Shown piece by piece: positions 11,687-20,647 of a stretch of DNA of 64,000 nt; positions within the stretch are counted from its first letter, which is position 1, and each line of letters begins with the position of its first letter. The DNA is from Gammaproteobacteria bacterium (GTDB taxonomy: Bacteria; Pseudomonadota; Gammaproteobacteria; Burkholderiales; Sulfuricellaceae): assembly GCA_018823025.1 (NCBI GenBank), contig JAHJJI010000071.1, positions 1-64,000 of the forward strand, in the 5' to 3' direction. The notes beneath the pieces were generated by a model, which saw only the letters and a list, made by a program, of their open reading frames with translations, was not told the DNA's origin and did no database searches. Made by a program: the position numbers and the translations under genes.

Positions 11687-12982
11687 TTCGTCGAGTGGTT
11701 TCGCTCGGCCGCGCCCTATATCCATGCCTTTCGCGGCAAGACTTTCGTTATTGCTTTTGGCGGCGAGGTGGTGAGCGAAGGCCAGTTCATTGCGCTGGCG
11801 CACGACATTAATCTGCTCAACAGCCTTGGCGTACGATTGGTGCTGGTGCATGGCGCACGGCCGCAGATCGAGGAGGAACTGACCGAGCGGGGCGCGGCGA
11901 TTCGCTATGCCGGGGGAATGCGCGTCACCGACGATGACGCCCTGAAATGTGTCAAAGAGGCCGCCGGCACGGTGCGGGTGGAGATCGAGGCGTTGCTTTC
12001 CATGGGACTCGCCAATTCGCCGATGGCGGGCGCCGATATCCGGGTGGCCAGCGGCAATTTTGTTACTGCCATGCCGATGGGGGTGCTCGGCGGCGTGGAT
12101 CTGATGCACACCGGTGAAGTGCGCAAGATCGATGCAATCGGCATCCGGCGCAGGCTCGATGCCAACGAAATCGTGCTGCTTTCGCCGCTTGGCTATTCGC
12201 CTACTGGCGAGGTGTTCAATCTGTCGCTGGAAGACGTAGCAACTTGCGCCGCGATTACGCTGGATGCAGACAAGCTGATCTTCCTGATGGACACGGCTGG
12301 AGTGGCCGGCGAAGACGGGGATTTGCTGCGGCAGCTGACCACGGCGGAGGCAGAGGCGATTCTTACCGCTACTGCCGCACTGTCGGCTGACGTGGGCTAT
12401 TACCTGCCCTGTTCGGTGCGTGCCTGCCGCAAGGGCGTGGCGCGGGCGCACCTGATCAGCCGCCACATTGATGGCGCATTGCTGCAGGAACTGTTTACTC
12501 ATGAAGGCATCGGCAGCATGGTCAGCGAAGATCCGCTGGAAACTTTGCGCGATGCCACGATAGACGATGTCGGCGGTATCCTTGCGCTGATTGAGCCGCT
12601 GGAAACTAACGGTATTCTGGTTCGGCGTTCGCGCGAGTTGCTGGAAATGGAAATCGACCGCTTTTCCGTGCTGGAGTATGACGGTCTGATCATCGGCTGC
12701 GCCGCGTTGTATCCGTTTCCAAAAGAGAAGGCGACGGAGTTGGCGTGCATGGCGGTGCATCCGGATTACCGCGGTGCCGGGCGAGGCGAGGCGTTGCTCG
12801 AATACATGCAGGTCAGGGCGTTGGGCAAGGGTTTCAAACAGTTGTTCGTGCTCACTACGCGCACTGCGCACTGGTTTCTGGAGCGTGGCTTCACCGAGGC
12901 CGGCGTGGACAAGCTGCCTAAGGCCAAGCAAGGGCTGTACAACTATCAGCGCCGCTCCAAGGTGTTCATGAAAAAACTGTAG
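11642..12982 (+). CDS. argA: Amino-acid N-acetyltransferase (N-acetylglutamate synthase); start uncertain
   Basis: FVEWFRSAAPYIHAFRGKTFVIAFGGEVV...VHGARPQIEEEL plus C-terminal GNAT domain (CMAVHPDYRGAGRGEALL). Confidence 0.94.
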   Translation: MAMPLRTQDSALRTHFVEWFRSAAPYIHAFRGKTFVIAFGGEVVSEGQFIALAHDINLLNSLGVRLVLVHGARPQIEEELTERGAAIRYAGGMRVTDDDALKCVKEAAGTVRVEIEALLSMGLANSPMAGADIRVASGNFVTAMPMGVLGGVDLMHTGEVRKIDAIGIRRRLDANEIVLLSPLGYSPTGEVFNLSLEDVATCAAITLDADKLIFLMDTAGVAGEDGDLLRQLTTAEAEAILTATAALSADVGYYLPCSVRACRKGVARAHLISRHIDGALLQELFTHEGIGSMVSEDPLETLRDATIDDVGGILALIEPLETNGILVRRSRELLEMEIDRFSVLEYDGLIIGCAALYPFPKEKATELACMAVHPDYRGAGRGEALLEYMQVRALGKGFKQLFVLTTRTAHWFLERGFTEAGVDKLPKAKQGLYNYQRRSKVFMKKL

Positions 12983-13052
12983 ATACATTTTCTTGTAATA
13001 ATTTAAGTGCATACTTTAAAAGTAGTAACACTATTTTGAATGGAGTAATGAA

Positions 13053-13325
13053 ATGGCAAGAACAGTGAAATGCGTCAAGCTCGGCCGTGAAGCGGATGGG
13101 CTGGATTTTCCGCCCTATCCCGGCGAACTCGGCAAGCGGATTTGGGAAAATGTTTCCAAGGAAGCCTGGGCGGCCTGGCTTAAGCACCAGACCATGTTGA
13201 TCAACGAGAATCGCCTCAACATGGCCGATGCCGCCGCGCGCAAGTATCTGGCGGAGCAGGTGGAGTCCTACTTCTTCGGTGCCGGTGCGGATGCGGTGTC
13301 GGGTTTCGTGCCGCCGAAGCATTAG
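13053..13325 (+). CDS. yggX: YggX-family Fe(II)-trafficking/oxidative damage protection protein
   Basis: [59 protein letters not shown]. Confidence 0.95.
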   Translation: MARTVKCVKLGREADGLDFPPYPGELGKRIWENVSKEAWAAWLKHQTMLINENRLNMADAAARKYLAEQVESYFFGAGADAVSGFVPPKH

Positions 13326-13329
13326 AAAC

Positions 13330-13399
13330 GGGTAATGAGCAATGGGTGAGGGGTAATGGAAACCCTGATTCATTACCTATTACCCATTCCGCATTACTT
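13330..13399. repeat. Heptad-periodic inverted repeat between yggX and ppk1
   Basis: gggtaat/gagcaat/gggtgag/gggtaat ... attacct/attaccc/attccgc/attactt. Confidence 0.72.
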
Positions 13400-13419
13400 G
13401 TCTTAGGATAACTGCCCTC

Positions 13420-15489
13420 ATGACCGCCCCGCACGCTCAGGAATACTACCTCAACCGCGAGCTCGGCCTGCTCGCCTTCAACCGGCGGGTGCTGGCTCAG
13501 GCGGAGGATGAGCGCAACCCGCTCCTGGAGCGGCTGAAGTTCCTGTGCATTGTCAGCAGCAACCTGGACGAGTTCTTTGAGGTCCGTACCGCCGGGCTGA
13601 AGGAGCAGATCGCCCTCCATGCCACCGCGACGGGGCCGGACGGCATGTCGGCGCGCCAGGCGTTCAAGCTGGTCAGCGAGCAGGCGCACGAGTTGGTGGA
13701 GCATCAATACCGCCTGTTGAACGAGGGGATATTGCCTGAGCTGGCGCACCACGATATTCGCTTTTTGCGCCGTACCCACTGGCACGATGGCCAGGGCGAA
13801 TGGATCAAGGATTTTTTCTTTCGCGAGTTGATGCCGGTGCTTTCCCCGATCGGCCTCGATCCCGCCCATCCATTTCCGCGCGTGCTGAATAAGAGTCTGA
13901 ATTTTGCCGTTGAGTTGGAAGGCAAGGATGCTTTCGGCCGCGCCTCCGGTGCCGCCATTGTGCAGGCGCCGCGCTCATTGCCGCGGGTGATCAAGCTGCC
14001 GCCCGAAGTGGCCGGCTGCGAGCATGGCTTTGTCTTCCTTTCCTCGATTATCCACGCTCATGTCGGGGAGCTGTTTTCCGGCATGGAGATCAAGGGCTGC
14101 TACCAGTTCCGCGTCACCCGCAACTCCAATCTGTTCGTCGATGAGGAGGAGGTTAAAAACCTGCGCGAAGCGCTACAAGGCGAGTTGCCGCAGCGTAATT
14201 ACGGCAATGCCGTGCGCCTGGAGGTGGCGGACAACTGTTCGGAGGAAATGGCTGGCTTCCTGCTGGGGCAATTCGGCCTGGCCCAGGAAGATTTTTACAA
14301 GGTCAAGGGTCCGGTCAATCTGGTGCGGCTGATGCAGATTCCGGACCGGGTCGAGCGGCCCGACCTCAAATACTCGTCCTTCACTCCGAGCATTCCGCCT
14401 GCGGTGGCGAAGCAGCCTGACATGTTCCAGGCAATCAGAAGCGGCGATATTCTGCTGCACCAACCTTTCGAATCTTTTTCACCGGTTGTCGATTTCATCC
14501 AGCAGGCAGCAAACGACCCTAACGTGCTGGCGATCAAGCAGACCATCTACCGCACCGGCACCGATTCCGCACTGATGGAAGCGTTGATCAAGGCGGTGCA
14601 CAGCGGCAAGGAAGTCACCGTAGTGGTGGAGCTGCTGGCACGCTTCGACGAGGAAGCCAACATCAACTGGGCAGGGAGACTTGAAGAGGCGGGCGCACAC
14701 GTGGTGTACGGCGTCGTCGGCTACAAGACCCATGCCAAAATGCTGCTGGTGGTCCGGCGTGAGGAAGACGGGTTGCGCCGCTATATCCATCTCGGCACGG
14801 GTAATTACCATCCGCGCACCGCCAAGTTGTACACCGATTTCGGTCTGTTTACCTGCAACGAGGAGATCGGCAGCGACGTCAACGACATCTTCATGCAGCT
14901 TACCGGCCTGGGCCAGGCAAGCAAGCTGCATCATTTGTTGCAGTCGCCGTTCAGCCTGCACCGCAAAATGATCGAGTCGATCCAAGTCGAGGCGGAGAAT
15001 GCGCGTTCCGGAAAAAAGGCATTCATCGTTGCCAAAATGAATTCCCTGCTCGAGCCGCAGATCATCAGCGCGCTGTATGATGCGTCCAAAGCCGGGGTCA
15101 AGATCGACCTGATCGTGCGCGGGGTATGCGCTCTGCGCCCGGGGATCCCTGGCGTTTCGGAAAATATCAGGGTACGTTCCATCATCGGCCGCTTCCTCGA
15201 GCACTCGCGCATTTTTCATTTCTACAATGCGGGTGCGCACGATATCTATCTGTCCAGCGCAGACTGGATGCAGCGCAATTTCTTCCGTCGGGTCGAAATC
15301 TGTTTTCCGGTGCTGAATGCGAAGCTGAAGAGGCGCGTCATCAAGGAAGGGCTGGAGCCCTATCTCAAAGACAACTGTCAGGCATGGGAAATGGATGCGG
15401 AAGGCAATTACCGGCGCAAATGTCCACGCAGCGGCAGCAAGGTAGTCTGCGCTCAGATGCAGCTCATGCAGGCGCTTCTCAGCCACTGA
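13420..15489 (+). CDS. ppk1: Polyphosphate kinase 1
   Basis: YYLNRELGLLAFNRRVLAQAEDERNPLLERLKFLCIVSSNLDEFFEVRTAGLKEQ...HLGTGNYHPRTAKLYTDFGLFT. Confidence 0.97.
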   Translation: MTAPHAQEYYLNRELGLLAFNRRVLAQAEDERNPLLERLKFLCIVSSNLDEFFEVRTAGLKEQIALHATATGPDGMSARQAFKLVSEQAHELVEHQYRLLNEGILPELAHHDIRFLRRTHWHDGQGEWIKDFFFRELMPVLSPIGLDPAHPFPRVLNKSLNFAVELEGKDAFGRASGAAIVQAPRSLPRVIKLPPEVAGCEHGFVFLSSIIHAHVGELFSGMEIKGCYQFRVTRNSNLFVDEEEVKNLREALQGELPQRNYGNAVRLEVADNCSEEMAGFLLGQFGLAQEDFYKVKGPVNLVRLMQIPDRVERPDLKYSSFTPSIPPAVAKQPDMFQAIRSGDILLHQPFESFSPVVDFIQQAANDPNVLAIKQTIYRTGTDSALMEALIKAVHSGKEVTVVVELLARFDEEANINWAGRLEEAGAHVVYGVVGYKTHAKMLLVVRREEDGLRRYIHLGTGNYHPRTAKLYTDFGLFTCNEEIGSDVNDIFMQLTGLGQASKLHHLLQSPFSLHRKMIESIQVEAENARSGKKAFIVAKMNSLLEPQIISALYDASKAGVKIDLIVRGVCALRPGIPGVSENIRVRSIIGRFLEHSRIFHFYNAGAHDIYLSSADWMQRNFFRRVEICFPVLNAKLKRRVIKEGLEPYLKDNCQAWEMDAEGNYRRKCPRSGSKVVCAQMQLMQALLSH

Positions 15490-15575
15490 ATAACCACTCC
15501 GCACGGCGTCATACTGCTGTCACAATACAAGCCTAGCATCGCCCCCTCATTATGAAATATGTCGGAGGAAGGGCG

Positions 15576-17498
15576 ATGCCAGTACCGTCAAACATCCATT
15601 TAATATTTCCCTGTGGCTCGCCGGGAAACTCGAAGTTTCAGGCAAAGGCTGCCAGCCACATGGCCATGGCATCTTCTGTGCTGCCCCAGGATACTGCGTG
15701 TCGTTTTAAATCGGCGATCTGGGATGAAAACGAAACGCAGGCACGCCTGTGGTTGCAGGAAATCATAGCGCAACGCCGACTAACCGCCTTGTTTCAGCCT
15801 GTTCTCTTGATGCGCAATGGCGAGATAGCCGGTTACGAGGGGCTGATTCGCGGTCCTTCCGATAGTCCCTTGCACTCGCCCCACAATCTGTTCCGTGCAG
15901 CAAACGAAAATGGGCTGGCTGTGGAAGTGGAGCACCTGTGCCGTCAAGTGGTGCTGGAAAGCTTCGCCCGGCTGAACCTGCCTGGAAAGCTGTTTCTCAA
16001 CGTCAGCCCGGAATGCCTGTTGCAGCAGAATACCCGGCATGGCGAAACGCTGGCCTACATCCACAAATTGGGATTGAGACCGGATCGAATCGTTATCGAG
16101 CTGACGGAAAACCAGCGCACCTACGATTATAATTTGCTGCGCGAAGCGGCGAAGCACTACCGTGACATGGGGTTCGAAATCGCCATTGATGATCTGGGGG
16201 AGGGTTTTTCCAGCCTGCGCCTATGGTCGGAGCTGCGTCCCGAATACGTCAAGATAGACATGCACTTCATCCAGGGTATCGATCAGGACCCGGTGAAATT
16301 GCAGTTTGTCAGCTCGATCCAGCAGATTGCCGAGAGATCAGGTACCAAGGTTGTTGCCGAGGGCATAGAAACCGAGGCAGAGCTTAGGGTGATCAAGGAT
16401 TTGGGGATTGCTCACGGCCAGGGATATTACATCGCTCGTCCCAGCGGTCAACCGGTCACGGTACTTCCTGCCGAAGTGGTCAAGGTGTTGGAAAAAAAGA
16501 TGATCCCCGCTATTTTACCGAGCTGCAAGGCCAGCCCAAAGACGGTTTCCGTGATCAAACTGTTGCGCGAGTGCCACGCGGTGTCGCCAGATATTTCCAA
16601 CGAAATAATTTATCAAATGTTCATGGGCGACCCCGAACTGCAGGCCTTGCCTGTTGTAAAAAACGGCTTGCCGGTTGGCTTGGTCAATCGAAGTGCATTG
16701 ATCGATAAACTGGCCCGCCCCTACCAGCGCGAACTCTACGGCAAGAAACCGTGCGCCAGGCTGATGGACACTGCTCCGCTGATCGTGGAGAAAGACATGA
16801 GCATCCAGGAATTAAGCCACACTATTGTGGCGGCGGACCGGCACCACCTGTCGAACGGCTTCATCATCACCGATCACGGGCAATACCTCGGCATAGGAAC
16901 CGGTCACGATCTGGTGCGCGAAATTACCCAGATGCAGATCAGCGCTGCGCGCTACGCCAACCCGCTAACCATGCTGCCTGGCAATGAGCCGATCAACGAG
17001 CAGATCGCCATGCTGCTGCAGGGAGGGGCTGAATTTTATGCCTGTTACTGTGACCTGGACCATTTCAAGCCATTCAATGACGTCTTCGGCTACCATAGCG
17101 GCGACAACGTCATCCAGCTTACCGGGAAAATACTTTCCGAAGTGTGTGACAGCGAGCATGATTTCATCGGCCACATCGGCGGCGATGATTTCATCATCCT
17201 GTTTCAAAGCGTAGATTGGGAAGCCCGTTGTCAGAGAGCACTGGAACGTTTTGAGAAGGCCATTCTGGATTTCTTCAGTGTCGAGGATAAGGCACGGGAG
17301 GGCTATATTGCCAAGGACCGCAATGGCGATGAAGTGTTCTATCCGCTGACCAGTCTTTCCATCGGTGCCGTGCAGGTCGAACCCTGCAAGCAGTCTTCGC
17401 ACCATAAAATTTCAGCTGCGGCAGCCGAAGCGAAAAAACAGGCCAAGGGAATTCCCGGCAACAGCCTGTTTGTCGAGCGTCGTGCCAAATGTTCGTGA
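15576..17498 (+). CDS. EAL-CBS-GGDEF domain c-di-GMP signalling protein
   Basis: EAL region (GYEGLIRGPSDSPLH, ELTENQ, IAIDDLGEGFSSLRLWSELRPEYVKID), CBS-like middle, C-terminal GGDEF-like domain with GGDDF. Start placed after GGAGGAAGGGCG. Confidence 0.9.
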   Translation: MPVPSNIHLIFPCGSPGNSKFQAKAASHMAMASSVLPQDTACRFKSAIWDENETQARLWLQEIIAQRRLTALFQPVLLMRNGEIAGYEGLIRGPSDSPLHSPHNLFRAANENGLAVEVEHLCRQVVLESFARLNLPGKLFLNVSPECLLQQNTRHGETLAYIHKLGLRPDRIVIELTENQRTYDYNLLREAAKHYRDMGFEIAIDDLGEGFSSLRLWSELRPEYVKIDMHFIQGIDQDPVKLQFVSSIQQIAERSGTKVVAEGIETEAELRVIKDLGIAHGQGYYIARPSGQPVTVLPAEVVKVLEKKMIPAILPSCKASPKTVSVIKLLRECHAVSPDISNEIIYQMFMGDPELQALPVVKNGLPVGLVNRSALIDKLARPYQRELYGKKPCARLMDTAPLIVEKDMSIQELSHTIVAADRHHLSNGFIITDHGQYLGIGTGHDLVREITQMQISAARYANPLTMLPGNEPINEQIAMLLQGGAEFYACYCDLDHFKPFNDVFGYHSGDNVIQLTGKILSEVCDSEHDFIGHIGGDDFIILFQSVDWEARCQRALERFEKAILDFFSVEDKAREGYIAKDRNGDEVFYPLTSLSIGAVQVEPCKQSSHHKISAAAAEAKKQAKGIPGNSLFVERRAKCS

Positions 17499-17565
17499 AA
17501 GGTGATCCATGGACAAAAAGCTATTTACATGACGAAGCAATAATTAGAGTCTGGTCTTCACTATC

Positions 17566-18282
17566 TTGAATATGACCAAAAAACCAATCCGGACTTCGCG
17601 GTCAGTCGATTCGAGTCAGACTTTACCTGATGAGGATGACAAGACGCTCTGCGTCATCCACGAGGCGATCATCGGCACTTTCGGTCTGCCGCCGGACAAG
17701 ATGTTCGTCAGCATCAAGGGGGACCCGACCCTGCGCGAAACAGCGTCGCTGCGCCCCCGCCAGGAAAGTCGGATCGACCTGGAAGCGGGAAAAGTGCTGG
17801 AAACCTGCGAATGGTTGCTGCGGAAAACCGGTTGTTTCAGTATCTACGTTGGCTTCAACAGCAGCGAAGTGCGTACCGAGTCAGTGTTCAACCCGTTTAA
17901 TTACGAGATTCACGATGCCATCGCCCTGATCCAGCCGGGTTATGTGGAGCGCCACTTCGTGAAAGTTCCCTATCAGAAAAAATTGAAAATCATCGGCAAT
18001 GTGCGCAATCTGGTGCAGACCGGTCCGTTGCGGGAATATTTGCCTCCCCATTGGCGTACGCTGATGGATCGCCAGCGCGAGGAATGGAAGCCGATGGCGA
18101 AAAAAGATATCAAGCAAGTCGTTCAATCGCTCAACCGCCTGCGCGGCATAGAAGGATTCTATTTGCGCAACGCCGCCATTTCCCTGAGCCAGGGTATCGT
18201 GTGCGCCTCCTTCAACTGTGACGGAACCTATATTGTCGCCGCAGAGTATTTCCCCCAGTTCGTGGAAGAAAACACCCCCTGA
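17566..18282 (+). CDS. Conserved hypothetical protein
   Basis: 238-aa ORF with normal composition, collinear after the EAL-GGDEF gene; no family recognised. Confidence 0.7.
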   Translation: MNMTKKPIRTSRSVDSSQTLPDEDDKTLCVIHEAIIGTFGLPPDKMFVSIKGDPTLRETASLRPRQESRIDLEAGKVLETCEWLLRKTGCFSIYVGFNSSEVRTESVFNPFNYEIHDAIALIQPGYVERHFVKVPYQKKLKIIGNVRNLVQTGPLREYLPPHWRTLMDRQREEWKPMAKKDIKQVVQSLNRLRGIEGFYLRNAAISLSQGIVCASFNCDGTYIVAAEYFPQFVEENTP

Positions 18283-18307
18283 TTTCCGAAGGAAATCAGG
18301 GGGTGTT
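18271..18307. terminator. Inverted repeat at the 3' end of the preceding CDS, likely terminator
   Basis: aacaccccctgatttcc gaa ggaaatcagggggtgtt, perfect 17-bp arms; left arm encodes the last codons and stop. Confidence 0.65.
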
Positions 18308-18420
18308 TCAGTGCAGACTTATGCGCTTAGCGCGTTAGTCGGAGCTAAAACACAACAAGGAAATCAGGGGGTGTTTCAGTGCAGACTTATGCGCGCAGCG
18401 CGTTATGTCGAAGCTAAAAT
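18291..18420. repeat. Tandem direct repeat, 2 copies, ~68-bp period
   Basis: ggaaatcagggggtgtttcagtgcagacttatgcgc..agcgcgtta.gtcg.agctaaaa at 18291 and again at 18359. Confidence 0.9.
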
Positions 18421-18626
18421 ATAGCAGAGATGACCTGACCTGACCTGATCTACCCTAACCTGATGCAGACAACCTACGCTACGACTGTGAACCAATGGAT
18501 TCGCTTATGTAAAATTGCGCCATCGTTAACTGGTTGGCATGGCTAAAATTCACAAAACCGTCATAAATGTTTAACGAAAATAAAAATATCATAGCGACTT
18601 CGTAATAGCTCGGAACCCAATCCGAC

Positions 18627-19436
18627 ATGAATATATATAATAATAACGACATGGTTTTAAAAGAAAAAAAACATCTAACACTGGAAGGTGAAGATCAGGA
18701 TCATCTGGTTTCAATCATCAACAGTTCGTTGCGCGTGGCGAACATGCACCATTTTTTTTCCTGGAGCCAGGGGGCGATACAATTTCTGCTGCCTCATGAA
18801 ATATTGGTGTGCGGCGTTGCAATGGAGGCGGGTTTACCGATGCGGTTCATGCGATTTTCCAGCTCTCGCTACTTCGACGAGACGCGCTTTTCGGAGGTGT
18901 GCGAGCCAGGGGAAGGGCTGTTGCCGCGGATGATATTGCATTCGAACAAAACCGGTCATGCCTGCATGCTGGGAACGGGCGCGCCTCAAAGGTATTTTGA
19001 CGAGGCCTTGCTGCCTCTGCTGGAGCGCTCCGAACTGCGCAGTGCCGCAGCGGATGGTCAGCGCGGCCTGAATGGGCAGCTGAAAAGCTATTTCTGTTTT
19101 TCCAGAGTGGAGATCCCGCTCGGAGCGCGCGTCGAATATCTCCTGCAATTGCTGGTTCCTTTTCTCCATACCACGCTTTCACGCGTCATATCCAATGAAG
19201 AGCCGGATATCGGTACAGATGGCGTGCAGAACGTGCCTTCGGTGACGGCGCGCGAAGTGCAGGTTCTCCATCACATCAAGCTTGGCAAGACCAATCAGCA
19301 GATTGCCGAGGAGCTGGCTCTCAGCCCGCTGACTGTCAAGAATCACGTGCAAAGAATCCTGAGAAAGCTGAATGCCAGTAACCGCGGCCATGCCGTTGCG
19401 CTCGCCATCAATTTCGGCGTGCTGAAAGCGCAATGA
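18627..19436 (+). CDS. LuxR-family transcriptional regulator, EpsA-like (exopolysaccharide/PEP-CTERM associated)
   Basis: C-terminal LuxR HTH (VTAREVQVLHHIKLGKTNQQIAEELALSPLTVKNHVQRILRKLNASNRGHAVALAI); N-terminal HHFFSWSQGAIQFLLPHEILVCG resembles the EpsA family. Confidence 0.83.
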   Translation: MNIYNNNDMVLKEKKHLTLEGEDQDHLVSIINSSLRVANMHHFFSWSQGAIQFLLPHEILVCGVAMEAGLPMRFMRFSSSRYFDETRFSEVCEPGEGLLPRMILHSNKTGHACMLGTGAPQRYFDEALLPLLERSELRSAAADGQRGLNGQLKSYFCFSRVEIPLGARVEYLLQLLVPFLHTTLSRVISNEEPDIGTDGVQNVPSVTAREVQVLHHIKLGKTNQQIAEELALSPLTVKNHVQRILRKLNASNRGHAVALAINFGVLKAQ

Positions 19437-19517
19437 GCCGGGCTTCTTTCGATCTGGTGCATGGAATCATTAACCCCTTTCTGCCTCGACTAGTCAGCCA
19501 CGTTAAAACAGCGGAAC

Positions 19518-19612
19518 ACCCTCTTTTAAAAGGGGGGCAGGGGAGATTTAACAGTGGCCACAAATCCCGGTCCCGCCAAATCCTCATCAATCCCCTTTTT
19601 ACAATGGGTGAG
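19518..19612. repeat. MITE-like intergenic inverted repeat
   Basis: ccctcttttaaaaggggggcaggggagattt ... aaatcctcatcaatcccctttttacaatggg: opposed arms. Confidence 0.55.
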
Positions 19613-19626
19613 GCGGCCTGTCCGCG

Positions 19627-20433
19627 TTGCTACTGATGGGTTCGACCAGAACTACCTGGGGAGGCGCCGCGCGCTACCTGAAATCGTATCGGCCTGATCG
19701 CTCCTGCGGCGGGTTTACCTATATCGGCGTTCTCCTTGCCGTGGTTTTCATCGGAGTTGCCCTGGCAGCAACTGGAACGGTGTGGCAACAGACCCGGCAG
19801 CGCGAGAAGGAGCGTGAGCTGCTGTTCGTCGGCAACCAGTTCCGTCAGGCGCTGGAGGGATATTATGAAAAACCGCCACCGGGGAAGGGAAAGAAATTCC
19901 CCCAAAAGATCGAGGACCTGCTGCAGGATGACCGCTATCCTGGCGTTAAACGTTATCTACGTGTGATTTACCGTGACCCCATGACCGGGAGCGCTGAGTG
20001 GGGGCTGCTGAAAGGCGCAGATCAAGGCATAGTCGGTTTGTACAGCCTGTCCGACGGCGAGCCGCTCAAAACCGCCAACTTCGATTTGGACGACGCAGGG
20101 TTGGCGGGCAAGCTGCATTACTACGAATGGCGCTTCATCGCGAAAGCAGGGGTGATCGCCGAAGCGGGGGTCGCAGCAAGCAACGCGATGGGGACCGACG
20201 TGTTGGTGCCGCCATCGGGCCAGCCAGATGCCCCGCAGAGTCTGTCTGCGGCTGATTCCGAGTTGCCCCCGCAGCAAGAGCTACCACCAGGTGCCAAGAA
20301 TAGTGCTGCATGTACGGCCACCTTCATGAATGCGCGTGCCGGTTGCCTGTCCATGTCGAGAAAAGGCGGCTTATCCCCCACCATAGACTGTCTTCAGAAG
20401 GCGAGCGCGCAATACTCGCAGTGCCTAAAATAG
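19627..20433 (+). CDS. Type II secretion/pseudopilin-like protein with prepilin N-terminus
   Basis: CGGFTYIGVLLAVVFIGVALAATGTVWQQTRQREKERELLFVGNQFRQALEGYY: prepilin-like hydrophobic helix. Confidence 0.78.
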   Translation: MLLMGSTRTTWGGAARYLKSYRPDRSCGGFTYIGVLLAVVFIGVALAATGTVWQQTRQREKERELLFVGNQFRQALEGYYEKPPPGKGKKFPQKIEDLLQDDRYPGVKRYLRVIYRDPMTGSAEWGLLKGADQGIVGLYSLSDGEPLKTANFDLDDAGLAGKLHYYEWRFIAKAGVIAEAGVAASNAMGTDVLVPPSGQPDAPQSLSAADSELPPQQELPPGAKNSAACTATFMNARAGCLSMSRKGGLSPTIDCLQKASAQYSQCLK

Positions 20434-20647
20434 GGGATACGCGTCATGATTTTCCCTCCGGGCATGATCCGTTCGGATCAATTGATTGCCTTTCCTGATT
20501 CACCTCATTGTCATACTCCATTGCTAATCTAGCTCGCTTGGTCCAATTGCCTGGAGGCCGGGGGAAAAGCCCTGGCCTCGCTATTTGCCAACTGGATTAA
20601 TAAATCAACGGCTTTTCTGGCAACGAACTTTATCTGGAGTTTATAAC

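Noticed and set aside
18310-18420. Possible integron attC sites in the 68-bp tandem repeat
   Set aside because: The GTTAGTC/GTTATGT segments do not fit the attC R'/R'' core sites, and no integrase or cassette array is present.
18431-18464. tgacctgacctgacctgatctaccctaacctgatg as a CRISPR or microsatellite array
   Set aside because: Only a few short degenerate units, with no spacers; noted only as a minor repeat.
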